A program made the translations under genes and the position numbers. This document shows positions 18,936 to 29,409 of a stretch of DNA of 64,000 nucleotides, in pieces. Each line of letters opens with the position of its first letter. The first letter of the stretch is position 1. The DNA is from an uncultured Paraglaciecola sp. (GTDB taxonomy: Bacteria; Pseudomonadota; Gammaproteobacteria; Enterobacterales; Alteromonadaceae), in the NCBI RefSeq assembly GCF_913020055.1, contig NZ_CAJWCF010000007.1, positions 1 to 64,000 of the forward strand. Reading direction: 5' to 3'. The notes under the pieces were generated by a model that was not told the origin of the DNA, ran no database searches, and was given only the letters and a program-made list of their open reading frames with translations.

Positions 18936-19026
18936 TGTTAGAGTCTATTATTGTCGATACTAATAATAGTAATGTTTCAGGGGGCGCAGCATAAAAAGTC
19001 TAACCTCAGCTTTTGTAGCCAATAAA

Positions 19027-22000
19027 TTGTTCAAGTTTATGCTTGTATTTTTAGTTTTGGCGAGCGCACCATTTGCAACGGCTAAATCCTATGATCTGTT
19101 TTCGCCTCCGTTCCAACCTATTCATTTCAATAATGTCGATCCTGAAGTCGAACCAATTAATCCTGTTATCAATACAATTGCCCAAGACACGCAGGGATAT
19201 ATTTGGCTAGGTACGCAAGATGGACTAGCAAAGTACGATGGTAAAACATTTTCACACTATAACGTCATCCGTAATTCAAAAAAGTCGCTGTCAAATAACT
19301 GGATAAATGACATTCTAAGAGACAGTGAAGGCAGACTTTGGATTGCATCCCGAGGCGGTGTCGATTTGTTTTTACCTGAGACAGATGGCTTTGAGCGACT
19401 GTCGACTCGAAACGATTTTCCAGTTAATACTGAGTTTAAACATATTATAGAATTGCCAAACGGTAATTTGTGGTTTGTTACCAGCAATCAAGGTATTTAT
19501 TCATTTAATCCTAGGCAAAATACAATCCAACATATTTCATCAGAGAGTACTTTTGAGCTCCCTAGTGACAATGTGGGGGATGCCGTCGTCAGTCGTAATT
19601 TGGTTTATGTGTCAATCGAAAAGCTAGGTATTTATCACTATAACCTATCAACTAATGTGTTTTCCCCCTTAACGTATATCAATAAACAGATGCCAGACAA
19701 CAGTATTGCTAAACTGTATGTATCTAAAAATGAAGATATTTGGGCCATCAATAAAGAAAAGACTGTTTTTAGTTTCAACCTGCAAAATAGCCAGAATATT
19801 GTTCAGCACCCATCCATAACTGAGCAATGTGGCAGTGAGTTTTCAGATATTCTGCAGGACACAACCAATACTATTTGGATTGCAACGGGGCAAGGACTTT
19901 GTAGTTACAACAAAGTATTAAAACAAGCGTTTCTATATAAAAATAAAAGTAGTTCACGGACTAGTTTAATTAGTAATAGAGTTGTTTCACTTTTTCAAGA
20001 TGCCGGCGATGTTGTTTGGGTTGGCACTATGGGGGGCGTAAGTCGGTGGAATGCAAAACAACGTATATTTAGTCTATTAGCGCAGAATAAAACAACCGAA
20101 AATTTACTAAAAAACAATGTAGTCACAAGTTTTGCATACGACCCCAAATCTGCAACTCATTATATTGGTACCTTTGGCGGCGGGATAAGTGTTGTTAACA
20201 ATGTGACCAATGACATTTCTTTTATCAATTCCAGCACATTCCCTGCATTAACTGATGAAAGAGTAATGTCGATTGTCGCCGATGATGAACAATATTTATG
20301 GATCGCGACGTTCGGAGCCGGATTATTTAAATATCACCCCGACACTGGCAAAATCATCCAATTTAAAAAGGATTCAAATAATCAAAATTCATTAAGTTCA
20401 AATGCGATAAGTAAACTCAAACAACTGTCATCTGGTGACTTAGCCATTGCGACCTTTGGAGGGGGCTTAAATATTTTATCTAAAGATGGAGTGTTTACCC
20501 ATTATCTTGCAACTAATAAAGGTACCTCATCACTCAGTAGTAAGAACTTAGTGGATATTGTCGAAGATAACCAAGGTAGACTGTGGATCGCCACTATTGG
20601 TGGGGGATTGAACGTTCTCGATCTGACTAGCAAAACCATTAAAGTATTTTCTAAAGAAAGTGAACCTGAGAATAGAATACTAAGTGACAATATTTTTGTA
20701 TTACACAATACTCCAGATTATTTGTGGGCTGGTACACAAGAAACCGGTGTTTTAAAACTAAATAAGGCATCAATCGACAGTGCTATTCTAGAAGCGAAAT
20801 ATTATGCTGAAGAAGACGGCCTAAATAGTAATTCTATCTACGGCATCCTCGTCGATAAGGAGGATAATATTTGGGTCAGTCATGCTAAAGGACTGTCAGC
20901 AATTTCAACAGCCAATGAAATAACAAATTTCTTACCCTCTCATGGTCTTCAAGGTAAGGACTTCACCTCAGGTGCATTTTATCAAGATGCTGGTGGACGT
21001 TTCTTTTTTGGAGGGGCCAATGGTTTCAATAGCTTTGAACCAGATAAAATTAATAGAGAACAATATTCTGCGCCTCTGCGTTTGCATTCGCTCTCGAAGG
21101 CAAATAAGCCTTTGTCTTTACTGGATATGCTCAATAAAAATGGTGAAATAGAACTGGAATATACCGATTCATTTGTTAGTTTTGAATTCGCAGTACTAGA
21201 TTTTACAGACTCTAAAAACAATCGCTTAGAATACTCACTTGAAGGCTTGTATGAAGATGTCATCAATACTGGAAATGATTTACGGATGTCTTTTTCTAGT
21301 ATTCCTGATGGGCACTACATGCTGAGAGTGAATGGTTTTAATGCTGATGGTGTGCCAACTACCAACACAATAGATATCCCGATTATTGTTCACCCTCCGA
21401 TTTGGCGAGGTAAATTAGCTCTTTTTGTGTACGTAATAGTGGTGCTTTCCATACTCTATTATTTTTATCTGCAATATAAGCGTAAAATGCGACGTCAGCT
21501 TAAGTTTCAGCAAGAATTACAAAAGCAAGTGAGCGAGCGCACCAATGACCTTACCTTAGCCAATGTTGAACTAAAACAAGCCAAACATGGGGCTGAAAAA
21601 GCTGCGCAAGCAAAATCTATATTCCTAGCAACCATGAGCCATGAAATTCGCACACCAATGAATAGTATCTTGGGAATGGGCGAATTGTTATTAAACACTA
21701 GCCTTGACAAAATACAGCGAAAATATGCATCCACAGCGCATCGCTCTTCTGAAATGTTATTAGAAATGATTAATGACATATTAGATTTCTCAAAAATGGA
21801 AGTGAATAAGGTCTCACTGGAAGAGATTAGTTTTGATTTACACGACACAGTTGAAGAAGCTATATACCACCTAGCCGGAAGAGCCCATGAGAAAGGATTG
21901 GATATAGGGGTAACTATCTCAGTGGACTGTGCAAGCCAAGTTCTTGGCGATCCCGTTAGAGTACGACAGATAATTACAAATATAGTGGGAAATGCGATTA

Positions 22001-23496
22001 AGTTTACTGAGTCTGGCTATGTGAAAATCAATGTTTATAACGAGGCTGGCCAAACGGTAATTGAAGTACAAGATTCAGGAATTGGTATTGCGACTAATAA
22101 ACTCGCTAATATTTTTGATCCTTTTGAACAAGCTGAATCAAGTACGACCAGGCGTTTTGGTGGTTCAGGCCTAGGCTTAAATATCACGCAAACCTTAGTT
22201 ACACTAATGGAAGGTACGATTGCCGTTGCATCAGAGAAAAATAAAGGTACGCAGTTTACTATCCATTTACCCCTGCGTACGGTGACTAAAACTAAAGAGC
22301 TAACTAACGATTTAGTTCAGCTGCATACTGAATTGTTTTTTAGCAGTGAATTAGTCCTGCAAAACTGTATAAATGTTTTAGACAGATGCAAATACAGCTA
22401 TGGCGTAAATGAAACACTAGACATCAACAAATCATTTGATCAGAACAGTGTGTTGTTAATTGAAGAAAGTTACTTTGCACAAATCCGAGGTACCGATTTC
22501 TTAGAAACCGAAAAACATCGTATTATATTGTGCTGCTCGTCTGCGAAAGATTTAGGTCATGACGAGATGAACCAAATGACAATACTGACGTTACCCGCTA
22601 CTAAAAAGCACATCGTGGATGCAATAAATGAAATTAAAGGCATTTCTGAGGATAGTTTAGATAATGCGAGCCCACTCGATTTTGGTAATAGTCATTATTT
22701 TGGTGCAAAAGTATTATTGGTTGAAGATGTGAAAACCAATCAGGAGGTTGCAAAAGGAATACTATCTCAACTTGGCGTTGAAATTGATATTGCAGATAAT
22801 GGCATGATAGCGGTGCAAATGGCCCATGACACTGAATATGACCTTATCTTTATGGACTATCAAATGCCTGTATTAGATGGGCTTGAAGCTAGTAAGCTAA
22901 TCTTACAACAAGCTCATCACGAAAAGTTACCAACCATAGTCGCTTTGACTGCAGATCATAGTCATTCCAATAAAGATAAATGGTTGGCGGCGAATGTGAA
23001 TGGATTTATGACCAAACCATTCAACTCTGCCGAAATGTTAAAAACACTTAAGCAATTTTTATCTGAAAAAATCGTCCTTAAATCCACCACACAAACTGAT
23101 GCAAGGGTAAACTTAAAAACAAATAGGCCTATTGCACAATCCCCCTATATTGATGAGACTATTATTTCTTCTCTTCGAGAAATTGAGATGGTGACGGGTA
23201 ACGACATGTTAACTAAGTTGGTTGAAATTTTTACTGAGGAAGCAAACGAAAAACTACCTAATATGAGGGTTGCGGTGCGTGATGTTAACAATGCAGAAAT
23301 TTCACAAATTGCCCATGCGTTTAAATCCATGGCCGGCAATGTTGGTGCGATAAAAGTCCTCGAACTTTCGTCTAAAATAGAAGCGCAAGCATTACTTAAC
23401 AACAATGAAAAAGTTAACTCGCTCTTCACCTCGTTAGAGGAAACGCTTGATGAAACAATAAAAGCGTTTAAAAAATCAAAAAAGGTCGATGAATGA
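19027..23496 (+). CDS. Hybrid two-component sensor kinase with periplasmic propeller, receiver and Hpt domains
   Basis: 1489 residues. A signal sequence is followed by about 690 residues of two-component propeller repeats (motifs such as [29 protein letters not shown]) and a Y_Y_Y-type beta domain. One membrane helix lies near 797-817, then a coiled coil and a HisKA domain with H872 in [12 protein letters not shown]. HATPase motifs are NAIKF and FGGSGLGLN. The receiver has D1277 in [11 protein letters not shown], and the C-terminal Hpt has H1430 in [10 protein letters not shown]. This is a full internal phosphorelay. In Bacteroidetes this architecture senses polysaccharide fragments; the ligand here is unknown. 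The start is uncertain: TTG at 19027 or ATG at 19039. It overlaps the next gene by 4 bp, whose receiver is the likely partner. Confidence 0.93.
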   Translation: MFKFMLVFLVLASAPFATAKSYDLFSPPFQPIHFNNVDPEVEPINPVINTIAQDTQGYIWLGTQDGLAKYDGKTFSHYNVIRNSKKSLSNNWINDILRDSEGRLWIASRGGVDLFLPETDGFERLSTRNDFPVNTEFKHIIELPNGNLWFVTSNQGIYSFNPRQNTIQHISSESTFELPSDNVGDAVVSRNLVYVSIEKLGIYHYNLSTNVFSPLTYINKQMPDNSIAKLYVSKNEDIWAINKEKTVFSFNLQNSQNIVQHPSITEQCGSEFSDILQDTTNTIWIATGQGLCSYNKVLKQAFLYKNKSSSRTSLISNRVVSLFQDAGDVVWVGTMGGVSRWNAKQRIFSLLAQNKTTENLLKNNVVTSFAYDPKSATHYIGTFGGGISVVNNVTNDISFINSSTFPALTDERVMSIVADDEQYLWIATFGAGLFKYHPDTGKIIQFKKDSNNQNSLSSNAISKLKQLSSGDLAIATFGGGLNILSKDGVFTHYLATNKGTSSLSSKNLVDIVEDNQGRLWIATIGGGLNVLDLTSKTIKVFSKESEPENRILSDNIFVLHNTPDYLWAGTQETGVLKLNKASIDSAILEAKYYAEEDGLNSNSIYGILVDKEDNIWVSHAKGLSAISTANEITNFLPSHGLQGKDFTSGAFYQDAGGRFFFGGANGFNSFEPDKINREQYSAPLRLHSLSKANKPLSLLDMLNKNGEIELEYTDSFVSFEFAVLDFTDSKNNRLEYSLEGLYEDVINTGNDLRMSFSSIPDGHYMLRVNGFNADGVPTTNTIDIPIIVHPPIWRGKLALFVYVIVVLSILYYFYLQYKRKMRRQLKFQQELQKQVSERTNDLTLANVELKQAKHGAEKAAQAKSIFLATMSHEIRTPMNSILGMGELLLNTSLDKIQRKYASTAHRSSEMLLEMINDILDFSKMEVNKVSLEEISFDLHDTVEEAIYHLAGRAHEKGLDIGVTISVDCASQVLGDPVRVRQIITNIVGNAIKFTESGYVKINVYNEAGQTVIEVQDSGIGIATNKLANIFDPFEQAESSTTRRFGGSGLGLNITQTLVTLMEGTIAVASEKNKGTQFTIHLPLRTVTKTKELTNDLVQLHTELFFSSELVLQNCINVLDRCKYSYGVNETLDINKSFDQNSVLLIEESYFAQIRGTDFLETEKHRIILCCSSAKDLGHDEMNQMTILTLPATKKHIVDAINEIKGISEDSLDNASPLDFGNSHYFGAKVLLVEDVKTNQEVAKGILSQLGVEIDIADNGMIAVQMAHDTEYDLIFMDYQMPVLDGLEASKLILQQAHHEKLPTIVALTADHSHSNKDKWLAANVNGFMTKPFNSAEMLKTLKQFLSEKIVLKSTTQTDARVNLKTNRPIAQSPYIDETIISSLREIEMVTGNDMLTKLVEIFTEEANEKLPNMRVAVRDVNNAEISQIAHAFKSMAGNVGAIKVLELSSKIEAQALLNNNEKVNSLFTSLEETLDETIKAFKKSKKVDE

Positions 23497-25277
23497 AAAC
23501 CGATTCAGTTACTAAGAAAAAAGTACTCATTTGTGATGACGACCGAACCCATTTATTAATCTTAAATGAAACGCTCAAAGCACAGGGTTACGAGGTGGAA
23601 CAGGCGGAAAATGGCGAAGTAGCATTCGAAACTTATTGCCGTTTTTTACCAGACATAGTGTTACTTGACGTAAAAATGCCAATACTAAATGGTTATGAAG
23701 TGTGTACTAAAATTAGGGCGACGAATACAGGCCAATACATTCCTATTTTAATGATCACGGGATCAGATGATTACGAGTCCATTGAAAAGGCTTTTGAGGT
23801 TGGTTCAACAGACTTCTTATCAAAGCCTATAAAGTGGTCGTTAATCCAGCACCGTATTAAATATATGTTGCGTTCGCATGCTTATCAAAAACGTCTCAAA
23901 ACCCGTGAAAAAGAGCTGCAGTATTTAGCATACTATGATCCTCTTACTAAGTTACCTAATCGGCAATTTTTTACTGAGCAACTTGCTAAATCTATTGCAC
24001 AATCTGCAAGACGAAATACAACAATGGCAGTGATGTTTATTGATTTAGACAGCTTCAAACGTATCAACGATACATTAGGTCATCGCTATGGCGACGTAGT
24101 TTTAAAGGAAGTGGCTTCTAGATTAACGGCAGAACTTAGAGCAAGCGATGTCATCACGCGTAATAGTGAAGGCGTAAGTGAGTCACAAGTGGCCCGATTA
24201 GGTGGCGATGAATTTACCGTTCTATTGAGTGACTGTGGCGACAGTGACAAGGTTACGCAAATAGCTAAACGAATCATTAGCGCCATCCCAAAACCGATAG
24301 TCGTAGAGCATTACAGTCTTGTTGTTACTGCGAGTATCGGTATTTCAATTTATCCAATTGACGGTACCAATGCAGAAGACCTGATTAAATACGCTGATAT
24401 GGCGAAGCATGAAGCCAAAGAAAGTGGAAAAAGCTGCTATCGTTTGCATTCAAAAGAGTTGCATGAGCGGTCGTTAAATCGCTTGAAGCTCGAAGAGTAT
24501 ATGCGCGAAGCACTAAAACAAGATATGTTTGAGCTGTACTATCAACCTCAAGTCAATTCAATCACTGGAAAAGTAGAAGGTGCAGAGGCGTTACTTCGCT
24601 TACACCATAGTACTTTAGGTATTATTTCACCGATAGAATTTATACCTATAGCAGAGGACACTGGGTTAATTGTCGAAATAGGCTATTGGGTTATTCGCAG
24701 GGCTTGCGAGCAGCTGGTTAAGTGGCAAAATTCGGAAATGGCAAGTGTCAGTATTTCAGTAAATGTCTCTGTCAAACAAATAAACAAACCTAAATTTGTT
24801 AGTACTTTACAAGGTATGATTAAAAACACGGGGGCTAACCCTGCGTTGTTAGAGATTGAGCTAACTGAGAGTATTATTATGACTAATCCCGAGGAAAATA
24901 TTTCTAAATTACAGGAAATTAAAACTCTCGGCGTCAAATTATCAATTGATGATTTTGGCACAGGTTATTCGTCATTAAGTTATTTAAAAAAATTCCCACT
25001 CGACATCTTAAAGATCGATCGGTCATTTGTTATTGGACTAACTCAAGAAACCACTAGTGATGATGCCGTGATAATAAGTGCCATATCTGCAATGGCCAAA
25101 GCGCTTAGACTGAATATTGTTGTTGAGGGAATAGAGACAAGTGAGCAACTCAATTGCACAAACACCTTATGTGGTGGTGAGAACACCTTGATACAAGGTT
25201 ATTTTTATTCTAAACCTTTGCCTATAGATTCATTAGTCGATTATGTGCATAGCAATTTCAAGTATCTGAGTCACTAA
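23493..25277 (+). CDS. Response regulator with GGDEF and EAL output (REC-GGDEF-EAL)
   Basis: 594 residues. An N-terminal receiver has phosphoacceptor D59 in [18 protein letters not shown] domain with intact [11 protein letters not shown] (about residues 145-315) and an EAL domain ([41 protein letters not shown]; about 330-585) follow. Both active-site signatures are complete, so it could both make and break c-di-GMP, switched by phosphorylation. Its ATG overlaps the stop of the hybrid kinase, so the pair is translationally coupled and almost certainly one pathway. No helices or signal peptide: cytoplasmic. Confidence 0.94.
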   Translation: MKTDSVTKKKVLICDDDRTHLLILNETLKAQGYEVEQAENGEVAFETYCRFLPDIVLLDVKMPILNGYEVCTKIRATNTGQYIPILMITGSDDYESIEKAFEVGSTDFLSKPIKWSLIQHRIKYMLRSHAYQKRLKTREKELQYLAYYDPLTKLPNRQFFTEQLAKSIAQSARRNTTMAVMFIDLDSFKRINDTLGHRYGDVVLKEVASRLTAELRASDVITRNSEGVSESQVARLGGDEFTVLLSDCGDSDKVTQIAKRIISAIPKPIVVEHYSLVVTASIGISIYPIDGTNAEDLIKYADMAKHEAKESGKSCYRLHSKELHERSLNRLKLEEYMREALKQDMFELYYQPQVNSITGKVEGAEALLRLHHSTLGIISPIEFIPIAEDTGLIVEIGYWVIRRACEQLVKWQNSEMASVSISVNVSVKQINKPKFVSTLQGMIKNTGANPALLEIELTESIIMTNPEENISKLQEIKTLGVKLSIDDFGTGYSSLSYLKKFPLDILKIDRSFVIGLTQETTSDDAVIISAISAMAKALRLNIVVEGIETSEQLNCTNTLCGGENTLIQGYFYSKPLPIDSLVDYVHSNFKYLSH

Positions 25278-25384
25278 AACGCCAGCTGTATTTGAGTGCT
25301 CATAATTACAATGCTTTAATATAATTGACGTTCTTTATGAGCTAGACACTAAATTATAATAAGCACAATATTTTGAAGTGATAG

Positions 25385-25441
25385 CAAGTATTGAGCTGAG
25401 TGAGAACTTCTTTACACAGATTTGTGTAAGCTCAATACTTG
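25385..25441. terminator. Long inverted repeat between convergent genes, possible bidirectional terminator
   Basis: CAAGTATTGAGCT (25385-25397) and AGCTCAATACTTG (25429-25441) are perfect 13-bp complements with an inner ACACA/TGTGT stem. It lies exactly between the stops of the rightward GGDEF-EAL gene and the leftward peptidase gene. There is no clear T-tract on either side, so it could also be a small palindromic repeat. Confidence 0.5.
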
Positions 25442-25458
25442 GCTGGTTATTGTATAAA

Positions 25459-27162
25459 TTAAAGGCCTAACACCTTAATGCCTTGTGTGAAATCTACATC
25501 GACAGGAATGTCCGCAGCGGTTAACTTGTCGAGATCTTGCTGTAGTTGTGTTCTGATTACGCCTTTATCTGCTACTAACTTCGCCACGCCATCGTAATCA
25601 CCATCACCCTGTAGAGTGAGTATTTTGTTTGATAATGCATCAATAGCATCACCCATTTTTTGCATGTCGACTAAATAAAACCCTTCGCTGTTGCGACTAA
25701 AAGCCTGGTATTCCTGAAAAAAGTTAAACCTGATCATATTGGCTTTTCCGTGGGCACTAGATGCGCCAAATCGAACAGAACGAAAGATCCCCGCCATAAA
25801 CGTCACATAATAGTCTTGCAACATACCCTCATCTATTACGCCCTTGGCCAATAACTGTTGCACCATATAAAGCCCTAATATATCGGCCTTACCTTCTTCT
25901 AAAGCGGATGCATGTTCTTTTAAAGCCTGTCTAACTGTTTGTTCACTGCCCAATACTGTTTTAATGCCCAGCCCATGAGCTACTTCGTGAAACATAGTAT
26001 TTGCGAAAAAAGCGTTGAAGGTAATATGTTTACGTTGTTCAGGCACAATCAGTTGCTTAGAAATAGGCACTAAAATGTTATCGAACTTAGCTTGCATGGC
26101 ATTTTTGAGTTGTAATCTGCGAGTGCCTTTGGCTAGTTGTACTTCTTCATCGTTAGGTAGGTTGATGGCGATGGTTTTACTGCCTGCATTTGAATGGCCG
26201 GCGTAATAAATGACATCATAGGCATTTAAGTCAGCATTTGCGCCAGGCATTTGTGCTTTATATTCTGCCTCTACGGGTAAACCAAGTTGTAGCTCTGGTA
26301 AGTAAGAGGCGTATTTACTGAGCTTTTCACTCCAAACCAAGTCTTTCAATAACACATAAGATTCAAATGCTGCCCGGTAACCAAACAATTTATCTTCATA
26401 TGTCTCAATGGGTCCATAAACCAATTCGATAGGATTGGTCTTCATATCCATCCACGCGTAGTCAGAAGGTTGGTAATTGTCAGTCAACAGCGCTTCAGCC
26501 CTCAAGTTGAGGTATGCAGCAAAGCTTTTATCTTCTGCTAAATTGGCTGCTTTTGTTAATAGTAACGACGCTTCTTTTAGTTCTTTAGAAAAGTAAGTGG
26601 AGTAGGAGATGGCCGTTAGTTTACCTTCTTCATCCCTGCGAACCATAGAATACAGTCCATCTTTGTCAGCAAAGTCAGTTGAATCAAACTCTGCTTTGGT
26701 CATATCTTCAGGATAAAATTGCGCGCCTAAGAACTTCTCATCTGTATCAGATAAAAAAGGTTTATCGCCATTTAATCTGTCCCATGGTCCATAATTGATA
26801 TCAGCAAAATTTTGTACTTTTGGGTCGTTAATGAGTGACAAAAAAGCGTTTTTATCTTGGGGAAATGCTTGTTTCCAAAATAAGTTGTCCATAATCACAG
26901 AGGCCTCAATTAACACTGCTAACATCTGTTGTTGGTTGTCTGTTAAATGGCTGATGTTTGCAGACAATGTGACGGGGAAATAAATATTAAGTCTGCTTTC
27001 ATTGCTCTCAATAAGAGATAATTCTGCTTTTTTGTCTGTGGATATTTCAGCGACTTTAGGTATCTGAGTATTATCATTTGTAGGATTATCACATGATGAA
27101 ATTAGTATTGAACAAACCACTACCGTTATTGCTGATCTGCAGAATCTTGAAAGAATTCTCAT
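25459..27162 (-). CDS. M49-like (dipeptidyl-peptidase III-related) zinc peptidase, lipoprotein
   Basis: 567 residues. A signal peptide ends in a lipobox (ILISSC), so a membrane-anchored lipoprotein is expected. The zinc site is HEVAH (H392, E393, H396) followed by GLG, with a downstream EEGKAD (E422, E423) corresponding to the EExxAD motif of the M49/DPP III group. In classical DPP III the first motif is the longer HEXXXH, so the shorter HEXXH here marks a bacterial side family. Substrates are probably short peptides, by inference. A decayed paralogue lies at 15745-16060 in the same orientation. Convergent with the GGDEF-EAL gene; divergent from the HDOD gene. Confidence 0.8.
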   Translation of the reverse strand: MRILSRFCRSAITVVVCSILISSCDNPTNDNTQIPKVAEISTDKKAELSLIESNESRLNIYFPVTLSANISHLTDNQQQMLAVLIEASVIMDNLFWKQAFPQDKNAFLSLINDPKVQNFADINYGPWDRLNGDKPFLSDTDEKFLGAQFYPEDMTKAEFDSTDFADKDGLYSMVRRDEEGKLTAISYSTYFSKELKEASLLLTKAANLAEDKSFAAYLNLRAEALLTDNYQPSDYAWMDMKTNPIELVYGPIETYEDKLFGYRAAFESYVLLKDLVWSEKLSKYASYLPELQLGLPVEAEYKAQMPGANADLNAYDVIYYAGHSNAGSKTIAINLPNDEEVQLAKGTRRLQLKNAMQAKFDNILVPISKQLIVPEQRKHITFNAFFANTMFHEVAHGLGIKTVLGSEQTVRQALKEHASALEEGKADILGLYMVQQLLAKGVIDEGMLQDYYVTFMAGIFRSVRFGASSAHGKANMIRFNFFQEYQAFSRNSEGFYLVDMQKMGDAIDALSNKILTLQGDGDYDGVAKLVADKGVIRTQLQQDLDKLTAADIPVDVDFTQGIKVLGL

Positions 27163-27400
27163 TGCTTCGCCTTTTTTTATTGTTGTATTCTGTTATTTAT
27201 TCTCTTTCAACGGGAATATAACAAATTTTTAGCTTTTAATGCGTTTATCATCTCTAGTTAGCACAATAAAGTATGCTAGCATTTACATTCTTTTACTTTC
27301 AGCAATTAGCTCGTTGGAATGTTTAGGTGAGACAGCAGACAATTATTTTCATAGACTTACCCTAGGGGTTAATTTGTTTTGACAGGATATAGGTAAACAT

Positions 27401-28237
27401 ATGGCTACAGAAAACGCACTTCTTACGATATTGGTAGAGAAAATAAATAACGATACATTGGTTCTACCAACATTACCTGCGATTGCTTTGAAGGTAAGGA
27501 GAGCTGCAGACGATCCCGATATCAATTTAAGTTCGATGGCTGATGTTATTAGCCAAGACCCGTCATTAAGCGCACGTATGATAAAAATTTCAAACAGTGC
27601 TTATTTAGGACGTTCAGTTAAAGTCACCTCCGCACAACAAGCTGTTACTCGTATAGGTTTGCACCATATTAAAAACATCTCCACTGCTTTAGCTATGGAA
27701 CAATTATTTGTTTCTAAAAATGCCATTGTCAAAGAGTATATGACTCGTGTTTGGACAGATACCATTGGAATTGTGGCTAGTTCATTGGCTGCCTTACAAG
27801 TGCACACAAAACAAACTAAAAACCGCGCCCTTTACCTTGACTCAATGATGTTAGCGGCATTAGTACATAATATTGGTGTACTACCGATACTGACTGAAGC
27901 TGAGCGTCATGCAGATGTGTTTGCAAATGCATCATTTCTAGATCTGGCGATTGATAAAATGGCCGGTAAAATTGGTGCCAGTATTATGACTGAATGGGGC
28001 TTTGAACCAGAATTTGTCAACGTAGCACAGAACTGGAAAGACTTATCTGTTCAATCTGAAACGGCTTCTTACCTAGATTTGGTTAGATTAGGTGCAGCAC
28101 TTTGCGGCAAGTTTGAAAGTCATAAAGAAGAAATTTTTAATGCGGCAATCGAAAAAGGAATTGTTGATAATTTGTCAGTGTTACTTAGTGATGAGTTTGA
28201 CGAATTGCGTGATAGTGCCAAACAAATCTTTCAATAA
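27401..28237 (+). CDS. HDOD domain signalling protein
   Basis: 278 residues covering one HDOD domain (about 20-215). N-terminal LPTLPAIALKVRRAADDPD and SQDPSLSARMIKISNSAYLG are the classical HDOD start. The family lacks the metal-binding His/Asp pair of true HD phosphohydrolases and serves as a protein-interaction module in motility, c-di-GMP and stress pathways. AGGATA precedes the ATG, and a strong terminator follows at 28259. Specific role unknown. Confidence 0.9.
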   Translation: MATENALLTILVEKINNDTLVLPTLPAIALKVRRAADDPDINLSSMADVISQDPSLSARMIKISNSAYLGRSVKVTSAQQAVTRIGLHHIKNISTALAMEQLFVSKNAIVKEYMTRVWTDTIGIVASSLAALQVHTKQTKNRALYLDSMMLAALVHNIGVLPILTEAERHADVFANASFLDLAIDKMAGKIGASIMTEWGFEPEFVNVAQNWKDLSVQSETASYLDLVRLGAALCGKFESHKEEIFNAAIEKGIVDNLSVLLSDEFDELRDSAKQIFQ

Positions 28238-28258
28238 GACAGGCATCTTAGCGCTTTT

Positions 28259-28287
28259 AAAGATGCTGATAATTCCAGCATCTTTTT
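28259..28287 (+). terminator. Terminator after the HDOD gene
   Basis: AAAGATGCTG and CAGCATCTTT form a 10-bp stem with a 7-nt loop and a T5 tail. The A-rich side also gives a T-tail on the minus strand, so it may serve the convergent rdgC as well. Confidence 0.88.
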
Positions 28288-28306
28288 ATTAAAAAACACT
28301 TATGTG

Positions 28307-29215
28307 TTAACTCACCTTTTCATCATCTAAATTAAACATTTCTTTTAGACGTTTAGCGAAACGCACTACTTCGCCCGACATCAGTGCAAAATTAGCATCC
28401 AATCTAGCTAATATTTGATCTTTAGGAATGTCGTCGTTTTGTTCTCTTATTACATCTGTGAATTTCACGCGTTTAATGCTCAAATCTTCCTGGATAATCG
28501 CAGTGAGTGTTTCATTCCATTCAACAGCAAGTTTTTGAACTGACTTTCCCGCTTCTATGTGATGTGCAATTTCTTCGCAGTACAAATCTTGATTTTTGCA
28601 ACGAATGATAGCGCCGTCTTCTTCCAACGCCTTTAGCTCAGCCTCTTCTAATACTACTATATCTGTTGGCGCTGAGTCATCTTTCAACCATGAGGTTAAA
28701 TTAGCCTGTACAGATTGTCTTGCCAAAGGAACAACGGGCAATGAACCTATGGCTTTGCGTACCATGGCTAAGAACGCTTCAGCTTTGCCATCTGCAGACG
28801 AATCTACCACCACCAAATTATCTTGGGTAGAGATGAAGCCGTGTGTATAACTATTTTTGGTGAATGCTTGAGGCAGTAAACGATGAATTATTTCTTGTTT
28901 CATATCCTGCTGAGCTTTTTTGCCTACAGGAGAACCCGTCTCAGCTTCTATCAGTGCTACTTTGTCTGCAAGTTCAGCATTAACAACAACTGCGGGTAAA
29001 ATACGCTCTTGTTTCTTCAGGGTTAGCCAAATCCTACCTGCCGTTGCGTGAATTAATGTCTCGCCTTGATTAAAGGGGGAAGCCCAACCCATCGTAGCTA
29101 ACTCTTGGCTGCCGCAAGGGCGAAATTTGAATTCAGCAAGTTTGTCTTCCAAGTCTTGCTCTTTTAAATCCATGTCTTGAGTAATTGCGTAAAGCTTTAG
29201 GTTTTTAAACCACAT
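28307..29215 (-). CDS. rdgC: Recombination-associated protein RdgC
   Basis: 302 residues, family-typical length. RdgC is a ring-shaped, nucleoid-associated dsDNA-binding protein that restrains RecA activity. N-terminal MWFKNLKLYAITQD, then EFKFRPCGSQELATMGWASP and the C-terminal ANFALMSGEVVRFAKRLKE are highly characteristic. Single gene flanked by a terminator and a palindromic repeat. Confidence 0.96.
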   Translation of the reverse strand: MWFKNLKLYAITQDMDLKEQDLEDKLAEFKFRPCGSQELATMGWASPFNQGETLIHATAGRIWLTLKKQERILPAVVVNAELADKVALIEAETGSPVGKKAQQDMKQEIIHRLLPQAFTKNSYTHGFISTQDNLVVVDSSADGKAEAFLAMVRKAIGSLPVVPLARQSVQANLTSWLKDDSAPTDIVVLEEAELKALEEDGAIIRCKNQDLYCEEIAHHIEAGKSVQKLAVEWNETLTAIIQEDLSIKRVKFTDVIREQNDDIPKDQILARLDANFALMSGEVVRFAKRLKEMFNLDDEKVS

Positions 29216-29325
29216 AAAATAATCCGCTTGAGCGCAGAGCCGCGCTGTTAAAAAAGGCTGTAGAGACTATCAGGAATTAACCTTGACGACTATGTGAATT
29301 GGCAAAATTTTGCTTATACCAATGA

Positions 29326-29401
29326 GCTTAAAGAATTGCCTTCTCATAAAGCCCTAGCCGTTTTGGGATGACGCGCCGCCGCGCAGGGAATTCTTTAAGC
29401 T
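29326..29401. repeat. MITE-like palindromic repeat
   Basis: AGCTTAAAGAATT (29325-29337) and AATTCTTTAAGCT (29389-29401) are 13-bp terminal inverted repeats around a 51-bp core holding a GC-rich GCGCCGCCGCGC patch, out of character with the AT-rich surroundings. TATACCAAT lies just outside the left arm. Small non-coding palindromes of this style are scattered in Alteromonadales genomes (recollection, not checked). It sits between rdgC and the kinase stop codon at 29410. Confidence 0.6.
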
Positions 29402-29409
29402 GATTAGAA

